Origin: JAHEME01 sp034435035
Lineage (GTDB): Bacteria; Chloroflexota; Anaerolineae; Aggregatilineales; UBA3940
Reading direction: 5' to 3'
Assembly: GCA_034435035.1 (NCBI GenBank)
Contig: DAOTXW010000006.1
Coordinates: forward strand, 1 to 11,857
DNA length: 11,857 bases
Part shown: one piece after another, positions 1 through 4,850 of the stretch
Layout: each line of letters begins with the position of its first letter
How positions within the stretch are numbered: the stretch's first letter is position 1
Translations under genes and position numbers: made by a program
The notes under the pieces: model-generated
Told to the model about the DNA's origin: nothing
The model's input: only the letters and a program-made list of their open reading frames with translations
Database searches by the model: none

Positions 1-57
1 GCTCTAGAGCGGGCCGCCTGCGTTACCCGGCTGGACTGCCACGTGCAGCGCAAGTAG
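1..57 (+). CDS. possible 3' end of an upstream gene (partial)
   Basis: Frame 1 is open from the first base to a TAG at 55-57 and gives an 18-residue tail, ALERAACVTRLDCHVQRK. The stop lies 58 bases before the hpaB start, a distance that would suit an operon. The stretch is too short to assign to a family or to prove coding. It could be chance, since an 18-codon open stretch in GC-rich DNA is unremarkable. Confidence 0.3.
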   Translation, partial: ALERAACVTRLDCHVQRK

Positions 58-115
58 AATGGCGGGCACACAGGCCCAGGCCGAACCATAATACCGGGTT
101 TCAGGGAGGTAAAAA

Positions 116-1576
116 ATGGGAGCACGACGGGGCGAAGCAGTCATTCGCCGGCTCCGCGAGCAGCCGGTTGAGCTCTGGCATCGCGGGCAGCAGGTGCGCG
201 ACCTTACGGCTGAGCCCGGCATCGCCAATGGCATCCGCAGCCTGGCAAGGTTGTACGATGCCCAGTGGGAAAGCCCGGACCGCATGCTCTTCACCTCGCC
301 TTCATCCGGCGAACAGGTAGGGCGCTCCTTCATGATCCCCGCGACCCGGGAAGAGCTGATGAGCATCGGCGACATGATGCTCACCTGGGCCCGGCAGAGC
401 TTCGGGATGATGGGGCGCTCACCGGACTATTTGAACCGGGCTTTATCTGCCTATGCGGGCAGTGCCGCTTTTCTGGCCGATGCAGATCCCGCATTTGGCG
501 CGAATGCCGTTCGCTACCATCAGTATCTTCGTGAGGATGATCTATGCCTCACGCACACCCTGATCCACCCGCAGGCCAACCGCGCAGCGCCGGTATCGCA
601 GCAGGCAGACGAGTTTCTTGGCGCCCGCATCAAGGAAGAGCGCGACGATGGGATTGTAATCAGAGGGGCGCGGATGCTGGCCACGCTGCCCATCTCGGAT
701 GAGATCATGGTGTTTCCGTCTACCCTCCTGCGGTCAGTTCCAGAAGATGCCCCCTATGCATATGGGTTTGCCATACCGAACGCCACACCCGGGCTGAAGT
801 TCATCTGCCGCGAGACGATGGATTACGGGCGCAGTCACTACGATCACCCATTGGGCTCGCGCTTTGAGGAAATGGACGCTGTTGTGATCTTCGACGATGT
901 CTTTGTCCCCTGGGAGCGAGTGTTCCTGTATCGCGATGTTGACCGCTGCAATGAGGCTTACACGGCCACGGGTGCAGTGGTACACATGGCGCACCAGGTC
1001 GTATGCAAGAACATCGCAAAGACCGAATTCCTTCTGGGACTGGTTTCCCTCATCATTGACTCCATTGCCATCGAGTCATTTCAGCACATCCATGAGAAAA
1101 CTGCTGAGATATGGATCAATCTGGAGACCATGAAGGCCTTCCGGCGCGCCGCAGAAGTTGATGCATCCCCTAACGCGTATGGGGTGATGACGCCTGCCTG
1201 GGACCCGTTGGATGCAGCACGCAATCTGTTCCCACGCCTCTACCCCCGGATGATTGAGATTGTGCAGCAGATTGGAGCCAGCGGCCTGGTGGCCATGCCC
1301 ACCCGGGCAGATGTTGAAGGTCCGCTGGCAGAAGATATCCGGCACTACTACCAGAGCGCCCGGCAGGAAGCGCTGGAGCGCATCCCGCTGTTCAGACTGG
1401 CATGGGATACTGCCATCTCGGCGTTCGGCACGCGCCAGGTACTGTACGAGCGTTTTTTCTTTGGCGATCCGGTGCGCATGGCGGGCGCCGTGTTCAGGAA
1501 TCATGATCGCTCCGAGTACATGGAGCGTGTCCGTGAGTTCCTGCGCCGGGCAGCTGCGGACGATCGTCAGGTCTGA
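116..1576 (+). CDS. hpaB: 4-hydroxyphenylacetate 3-monooxygenase, oxygenase component (HpaB family)
   Basis: This is the large component of a two-component, FADH2-using flavin monooxygenase. It hydroxylates 4-hydroxyphenylacetate to 3,4-dihydroxyphenylacetate (homoprotocatechuate) in the cytoplasm, with reduced flavin from a separate reductase that is not in this window. The 486-residue length is normal for the family. Visible family features are GRSPDY at 100-105, the LTHTLIHPQ stretch at 145-153, GIVIRGARMLATL at 179-191, and DHPLGSRFEEMDA followed by FDDVFVPWERVF at about 243-270. R101, Y105 and H147 match the substrate-site Arg, Tyr and His of the Thermus HpaB enzyme. The start is fixed by AGGGAGGT at 103-110, five bases before the ATG. 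A CATAAT at 87-92 is a weak possible -10 with no clear -35. The dioxygenase follows after 18 bases. A related phenol-type hydroxylase of the same family is possible, but the neighbour favours HpaB. Confidence 0.87.
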   Translation: MGARRGEAVIRRLREQPVELWHRGQQVRDLTAEPGIANGIRSLARLYDAQWESPDRMLFTSPSSGEQVGRSFMIPATREELMSIGDMMLTWARQSFGMMGRSPDYLNRALSAYAGSAAFLADADPAFGANAVRYHQYLREDDLCLTHTLIHPQANRAAPVSQQADEFLGARIKEERDDGIVIRGARMLATLPISDEIMVFPSTLLRSVPEDAPYAYGFAIPNATPGLKFICRETMDYGRSHYDHPLGSRFEEMDAVVIFDDVFVPWERVFLYRDVDRCNEAYTATGAVVHMAHQVVCKNIAKTEFLLGLVSLIIDSIAIESFQHIHEKTAEIWINLETMKAFRRAAEVDASPNAYGVMTPAWDPLDAARNLFPRLYPRMIEIVQQIGASGLVAMPTRADVEGPLAEDIRHYYQSARQEALERIPLFRLAWDTAISAFGTRQVLYERFFFGDPVRMAGAVFRNHDRSEYMERVREFLRRAAADDRQV

Positions 1577-1594
1577 CAGTCACGGGAGGCTGCG

Positions 1595-2587
1595 ATGCCG
1601 GATTTCAATATCACCCGCTGCGCCCATGCGGAGTTCCGTGTCACGGACCTCAGCGCAGCCCGCGCTTTCTATGTCGAGGCTCTGGGCATGGTCGAGGTGG
1701 CAGCTGATGCGAACTGCCTGTATCTTGGCGGTTATGAGGAGCGCGACCGCTACTCACTGATCATGCGCCGAGCAGACAGCCCGGGCGTGAGCCATATCGC
1801 CTTTCGAGTCGCCTCCCCGGAAGATCTCGATCGACTGGAGCACGTCTACACAGCGCAGGGCCTGCCTACGCGCTGGATCGAGGCAAACAGCCTGGAAGTC
1901 GGCCAGGGCCGCGCACTGCGCGCACAGGATCCCGGCGGCCTGCCGGTCGAGTTCTACTGCCAGATGGAGCAGCGCGCACGACTGCTCCAACGCTTTGACC
2001 TGTACCGGGGAGCGCATGTGCTGAGGATCGACCATTTCAACTGCCAGGTGGCCGATGTGCAGGCCGCCTGTGACTGGTGGACGCAGGCGATGGGCTTCGC
2101 GATCTCCGAATTCACGGTCACCGATGATCCATCCGAACAGCTGTGGGCCGCCTGGCTGCATCGCAAGCAGAACATCCACGACCTGGCATTGATGAACGGA
2201 ATCGGGCCGCGCCTGCACCACGTCGGGTTGTGGCTTCAGGATACCCAGAGCGTGCTTCGCGCCTGTGATATCCTGGCCGCCATGGGAATGGCGGATGCCA
2301 TCGAGCGCGGGCCGGGCCGACACGGGTTGAGCAATGCGTTCTTCGTCTACCTGCGCGATCCCGATGGCAACCGCATTGAGCTGTACACCAACGACTACCT
2401 GATCGCCGATCCGGACTTTGAGCCGATCAAGTGGAAGCTCAGCGATCCGCGCCGCGCCACTTTCTGGGGGCATGTGCCCCCGCGCAGCTGGTTTGATGAG
2501 GCATCCCCGGTGGAAGATATCCAGACCGGCGGTCTGCTGCCTGTAGCCAGGCCGCTGCTTGCCGGCCGCCCCGAGTTCGTCACCTAG
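1595..2587 (+). CDS. hpaD: 3,4-dihydroxyphenylacetate (homoprotocatechuate) 2,3-dioxygenase, extradiol VOC family
   Basis: This is an extradiol ring-cleavage enzyme expected to open homoprotocatechuate to 5-carboxymethyl-2-hydroxymuconate semialdehyde. It has two VOC halves: a metal-free N-terminal half (about 5-125) and a catalytic half (about 140-270). Compared with the well-studied Brevibacterium fuscum enzyme, the iron ligands are H147 (in RIDHFN), H209 (in PRLHHVG) and E262 (in RIELYTND). The second-sphere acid-base His is H195 and the active-site Tyr is Y252. The intervals H195-H209 (14) and H209-E262 (53) equal those in that enzyme. The GPGRHGLSNAF stretch is also typical. At 330 residues it is somewhat shorter than the approximately 365-residue reference, lacking part of the C-terminal tail. 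GGGAGG at 1584-1589, five bases upstream, fixes the ATG. It lies directly behind hpaB and is very probably co-transcribed. A manganese-using homologue (MndD type) cannot be excluded from sequence. Confidence 0.9.
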   Translation: MPDFNITRCAHAEFRVTDLSAARAFYVEALGMVEVAADANCLYLGGYEERDRYSLIMRRADSPGVSHIAFRVASPEDLDRLEHVYTAQGLPTRWIEANSLEVGQGRALRAQDPGGLPVEFYCQMEQRARLLQRFDLYRGAHVLRIDHFNCQVADVQAACDWWTQAMGFAISEFTVTDDPSEQLWAAWLHRKQNIHDLALMNGIGPRLHHVGLWLQDTQSVLRACDILAAMGMADAIERGPGRHGLSNAFFVYLRDPDGNRIELYTNDYLIADPDFEPIKWKLSDPRRATFWGHVPPRSWFDEASPVEDIQTGGLLPVARPLLAGRPEFVT

Positions 2588-2588
2588 G

Positions 2589-2617
2589 TTGACGGCAGGT
2601 AGTCAGCAGGCTATAAT
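2589..2617 (+). promoter_or_regulatory. promoter of tRNA-Asn
   Basis: The -35 TTGACG (2589-2594) and the perfect -10 TATAAT (2612-2617) are separated by the ideal 17 bases. The expected start is near 2624, about six bases before the mature tRNA. The -35 begins one base after the hpaD stop codon, so the tRNA has its own promoter and does not depend on read-through. Confidence 0.85.
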
Positions 2618-2629
2618 CCCACCCGGTAT

Positions 2630-2701
2630 TCCTGCGTAGCTCAACGGCAGAGCATCCGGCTGTTAACCGGAGGGTTGCTGGTTCGAATCCAGCCGCAGGA
2701 G
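2630..2701 (+). tRNA. tRNA-Asn (anticodon GTT)
   Basis: All four arms fold without mismatch. The acceptor TCCTGCG (2630-2636) pairs with CGCAGGA (2694-2700). The D stem GCTC/GAGC is at 2639-2642 and 2650-2653. The anticodon stem TCCGG/CCGGA encloses CTGTTAA, with GTT at 2662-2664. The T stem GCTGG/CCAGC encloses TTCGAAT. The variable loop has five bases and the discriminator is G2701. The two bases after it are CC but the next is T, so the terminal CCA is not fully encoded and must be completed by the nucleotidyltransferase. The U1 and G73 bases fit bacterial tRNA-Asn. Confidence 0.97.
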
Positions 2702-2706
2702 CCTGC

Positions 2707-2750
2707 ACCCGGCTCAGGAAGCGCTTTTCCTGAGCCGGGTTATTGTTTGA
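2707..2750 (+). terminator. intrinsic terminator of tRNA-Asn
   Basis: A perfect 14-bp inverted repeat has arms at 2707-2720 (ACCCGGCTCAGGAA) and 2727-2740, with a six-base GCGCTT loop. A T-rich run (TATTGTTT) follows. The T tract is imperfect, but the stem is strong and the position just after the tRNA is as expected. Confidence 0.85.
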
Positions 2751-2789
2751 TGCGCACATGTGGCTGGAGACTAACCGACAAAGCAAAGT

Positions 2790-2888
2790 TTGTTTGATCC
2801 AGCCTATCGTGAAGCTGTGCTTTTCGATCGGGGTGGGGCGCTGTTCAACATCGAGGTCGATCTGAATCTGACTGTGCTCATGCTATAA
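2790..2888 (+). CDS. possible 32-residue small ORF or gene remnant
   Basis: An open frame starting at a TTG reads (M)FDPAYREAVLFDRGGAL, then FNIEVDLNLTVLML and TAA. The residues look protein-like for intergenic DNA, but there is no Shine-Dalgarno sequence before the TTG and no ATG start. Its stop codon lies inside the -10 hexamer of the next gene. It may be the remnant of a decayed gene, a translated leader, or chance. I do not recognise a family. Confidence 0.2.
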   Translation: MFDPAYREAVLFDRGGALFNIEVDLNLTVLML

Positions 2889-2889
2889 T
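2881..2889 (+). promoter_or_regulatory. extended -10 promoter of the CopC-like gene
   Basis: TGCTATAAT is a perfect -10 hexamer (2884-2889) with the TG-n extension. No good -35 is seen 16-18 bases upstream. Transcription would start near 2896, at the AGGAA ribosome-binding site itself, so the leader would be only about 14 bases. Confidence 0.6.
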
Positions 2890-2909
2890 CCGGCCAGGAA
2901 ACACCATTG

Positions 2910-3719
2910 ATGAAGCGGTTATGGCACCTGCCAGCTGTGCTGAGTATGCTTGCTGCGCTGTGCATGGCGAGACCTGCGCATGCCCAGCCCCTGCTGATCG
3001 ATGCATCCCCGGCCCCTGACGAAGTCCTGCTGTTTTCTCCCGGGGAAGTGGTGCTGGTGTTTGATCAGGCTCTCAGCGATCAGGGCTCCAGTCTCCGGGT
3101 CGTAGATGCTGAAGGCCGCCGGGTGGATTCGGATAACGCCAGGATCGATCCTGCCAACCGGCTGGAAATCCGCGTCGGGCTGCCCCCCCTGCTTGAAGGC
3201 ACCTACACTGTCATCTATACGGCGACCCGCATCGGTGGCTCCACGTTCACAGCGGGCAGCTACACTTTTACTATCGATCTCCCCGCGCCCCGGCTCGAAC
3301 TCAAGGCACCGGTGGATGGTGCATCCTATGCAGCCGACCAGCCTGTTATATTGGAGATGGATGTTCAATTCTTTGACTTCGGGCTTTATAACAACCGCAT
3401 ACGGCTGTATGTGGATGATCGCCTCAAAACCGAGCTGCGTGCCCTGACATATGAACTCAACGGACTTGAGCCCGGAGTTCATGAGATTCGCGTTGTCCTG
3501 ACCCAGTTTGAAGACCAGGAGCTGCCGGATACCGCGATTACCGTCTATGTGGCAGTCGCCCGGCATGATCCCGAAAGTGAAGGCCGGCTGCAGGCCGCCA
3601 TGGCGCCGCCGGGAGGCGGGCTGCGGTTCACATTACCGGGACTAGCGGGGTTGATATTGGGCACTCTGGGGCTGATCGGCGCGGGCGTAGGTCTGGCCCG
3701 CCTGGATCGCGTCCGCTGA
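2910..3719 (+). CDS. CopC-like/Ig-like secreted protein with C-terminal membrane anchor
   Basis: The 269-residue protein has a signal peptide (1-25, cut after AHA), a CopC-type beta-sandwich at about 27-123, a second Ig-like beta domain at about 130-215, a Pro/Gly stretch, and a final hydrophobic helix at about 241-263. It should face outward, tethered at the C terminus. The fold assignment rests on the SPAPDEVL...PGEVVLVFDQAL pattern at 33-55 and LPPLLEGTYTVIYT at 91-104. The usual CopC copper ligands are missing: the mature chain starts with Gln rather than His, and the Asp-Gly-His before the last strand is replaced by RIGG at 107-110. A copper role is therefore doubtful, and adhesion or assembly is as likely. 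ATG at 2910 is preferred, with AGGAA (2896-2900) nine bases upstream; an adjacent TTG at 2907 is the alternative. It converges with the next gene, leaving eight bases between stop codons. Confidence 0.75.
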   Translation: MKRLWHLPAVLSMLAALCMARPAHAQPLLIDASPAPDEVLLFSPGEVVLVFDQALSDQGSSLRVVDAEGRRVDSDNARIDPANRLEIRVGLPPLLEGTYTVIYTATRIGGSTFTAGSYTFTIDLPAPRLELKAPVDGASYAADQPVILEMDVQFFDFGLYNNRIRLYVDDRLKTELRALTYELNGLEPGVHEIRVVLTQFEDQELPDTAITVYVAVARHDPESEGRLQAAMAPPGGGLRFTLPGLAGLILGTLGLIGAGVGLARLDRVR

Positions 3720-3727
3720 CAGAGGAT

Positions 3728-4489
3728 TCAATCAATGACCGAGAAGGTCTGCGCAGCAACGCGCCGCTCGCCAATGTAGAACTGCACTTCATATACCCCG
3801 GCTGGCCATCCGATCGGTGCATCGAAGAAATAATAGGCGATGCCCGATTCACCGCGCTCCCAGACCTCGCTGTCGCTTCGTACAACATCCCCGTCGATGA
3901 GCAGCACGCGCGACCAGGAAGCTCCGTTAACCATATTGGAATATTCGATCCATACATACAGGCGAAGGATCCCCGCTGGAAATTCGTCATCCGCATTGAC
4001 CGGTTGCAGATTGGGCGATATGCCGCTGGAAATCGCTGTGATGGACAGCACCGCATCAACCGGGGGTGTGACCTGTGATTCGACCGTGGCAATGAACGGA
4101 GTAGGTGTCTGACTGGGAGCCGGTCGTGTGGGCGTGATCGTTGGCGGGGCGGACAGAATATCCTTGGTCGAAAGGCCCCCCTCAAAGGACGCGGTTGGCG
4201 TCAGCATAAGCGTGGCAGCTGTAAGATAAGACGTCTGCGCCCCGGGAGCAGGCAGAGCAACGGCGCCGGGCGGCGGGACTGCCCCCCGGCTAATGATGGC
4301 CAGCACTATCCCCGCAGAAGCTACTGCTGCGATCCCGATCCAGCGCCAGCCGGCTGTCACCGAGTCGCGGCGTATTCGAAAGTAAGGCGCCTGCACGGCC
4401 AGACGAAAGTTTTGAAAGGCACTGAATAGAGCAATCAGCAGCACAGCACCCAGAATATAGGGGATAGCATAGATGGTCAGCGATACCAC
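3728..4489 (-). CDS. membrane protein with two N-terminal helices and an extracellular beta-sandwich domain, unknown function
   Basis: The predicted 253-residue protein has helices at about 2-25 and 48-69, a Pro/Thr-rich linker at about 114-144, and a C-terminal beta domain at about 146-253. That domain contains RLYVWIEYSNM, a GWPAGVYEVQFYIG turn and a final TFSVID strand. Domains of this style occur in outward-facing Chloroflexota proteins; the function is not known to me. The frame stays open upstream to an ATG at 4759, but I place the start at the GTG 4487-4489. GGAG (4500-4497) lies seven bases before it, and an extended -10 (4534-4526) lies before that. The upstream part would also translate a duplicated DNA element in two different reading frames, which argues against coding. 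The signal-anchor helix begins immediately at this GTG. The last base of the gene is eight bases from the convergent neighbour's stop. Confidence 0.75.
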   Translation of the reverse strand: MVSLTIYAIPYILGAVLLIALFSAFQNFRLAVQAPYFRIRRDSVTAGWRWIGIAAVASAGIVLAIISRGAVPPPGAVALPAPGAQTSYLTAATLMLTPTASFEGGLSTKDILSAPPTITPTRPAPSQTPTPFIATVESQVTPPVDAVLSITAISSGISPNLQPVNADDEFPAGILRLYVWIEYSNMVNGASWSRVLLIDGDVVRSDSEVWERGESGIAYYFFDAPIGWPAGVYEVQFYIGERRVAAQTFSVID

Positions 4490-4525
4490 TTCACGGCTCC
4501 GCAGGAGTGGATCGAGGATCGATAT

Positions 4526-4534
4526 AGTATAGCA
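4526..4534 (-). promoter_or_regulatory. extended -10 promoter of the leftward membrane protein gene
   Basis: Read leftward, 4534-4526 is TGCTATACT, a five-of-six -10 with TG-n extension. No convincing -35 is present. A start near 4519 would give a 30-base leader carrying the GGAG site of the GTG start at 4489, which supports that start choice. Confidence 0.55.
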
Positions 4535-4575
4535 CAGGCAGATTGGCCCTAGCCTGGCGGCAGCATAACCGACCT

Positions 4576-4613
4576 GCTTCACTTTGATGGATGGCTCCGG
4601 TAGGGGTGTCGCC
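4576..4613. repeat. 38-bp direct repeat, copy 1
   Basis: The stretch begins GCTTCACTTTGATGGATGGC and ends GGTGTCGCC. It is identical base for base to 4650-4687, 74 bases away. It is followed by a small inverted repeat CCAGG-GCCCG-CCTGG (4619-4633), and similarity to copy 2 continues more loosely through it. Confidence 0.9.
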
Positions 4614-4649
4614 TGCTTCCAGGGCCCGCCTGGCTTCCAGCCAAGCGGG

Positions 4650-4687
4650 GCTTCACTTTGATGGATGGCTCCGGTAGGGGTGTCGCC
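4650..4687. repeat. 38-bp direct repeat, copy 2
   Basis: This is a perfect copy of 4576-4613. It is followed by GGCAGG-GCACCG-CCTGCC (4690-4707), a six-bp stem at nearly the position of the five-bp stem after copy 1. The period of 74 bases is not a multiple of three. Confidence 0.9.
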
Positions 4688-4754
4688 CTGGCAGGGCACC
4701 GCCTGCCCCCCTGCACTCATTATCTTGAAGCACGCCCTATAACCCCACAGGACT

Positions 4755-4783
4755 TTCACCGGCCCACAGAGTCGCTTTATACT
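4755..4783 (+). promoter_or_regulatory. candidate promoter of the sensor kinase gene
   Basis: TTCACC (4755-4760, four of six to TTGACA) and TATACT (4778-4783, five of six to TATAAT) are 17 bases apart. The expected start is near 4790, giving a leader of about 60 bases. Confidence 0.5.
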
Positions 4784-4784
4784 T

Positions 4785-4797
4785 GGTCTCAGAGACC
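4785..4797. promoter_or_regulatory. 13-bp palindrome at the kinase transcription start, operator candidate
   Basis: GGTCTC-A-GAGACC is a perfect inverted repeat with a one-base centre. It begins two bases after the -10 hexamer and covers the predicted +1. That is a classic place for a repressor to block initiation. As RNA a one-base loop could not form, so a DNA-binding site is the likelier reading. Confidence 0.4.
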
Positions 4798-4850
4798 TGC
4801 TGGCAGCACTTGCTTTCGTGTAACGTGCATGCTTTACCGCATGGAGTCTA

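Larger units (their letters stand above)
4490..4850. other. divergent intergenic control region
   Basis: These 361 bases between two divergent genes hold an extended -10 for the leftward gene, a pair of 38-bp direct repeats each followed by a small inverted repeat, a -35/-10 pair for the rightward kinase gene, and a 13-bp palindrome at its predicted transcription start. I see no gene here on either strand. The leftward frame is open across it but is judged non-coding. Confidence 0.7.

Noticed and set aside
4..384. A 126-codon leftward frame at the window start
   Set aside because: It overlaps the start and first 90 codons of hpaB, which has clear family motifs and an ideal ribosome-binding site.
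1754..2473. A 239-codon antisense frame opposite hpaD
   Set aside because: hpaD on the other strand has all iron ligands and a strong ribosome-binding site. The antisense product shows no recognisable domain.
2630..2701. tRNA-Asn as the attachment site of an integrated element
   Set aside because: No integrase gene is present and I see no repeated copy of the tRNA 3' end in the window.
2778..2796. Imperfect palindrome around CAAAG...TTTG after the tRNA terminator
   Set aside because: Only some positions pair symmetrically and it has no clear link to a promoter, so it is no better than chance.
2919..3566. A 215-codon antisense frame opposite the CopC-like gene
   Set aside because: The sense strand encodes a signal peptide, beta domains and an anchor in a sensible order. 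The antisense product has no such organisation.
4490..4759. N-terminal 90-codon extension of the leftward membrane protein gene
   Set aside because: It spans the duplicated 38-bp element in two different reading frames, covers the candidate promoter, and has composition unlike the rest. A GTG with a well-spaced GGAG lies directly before the first membrane helix.
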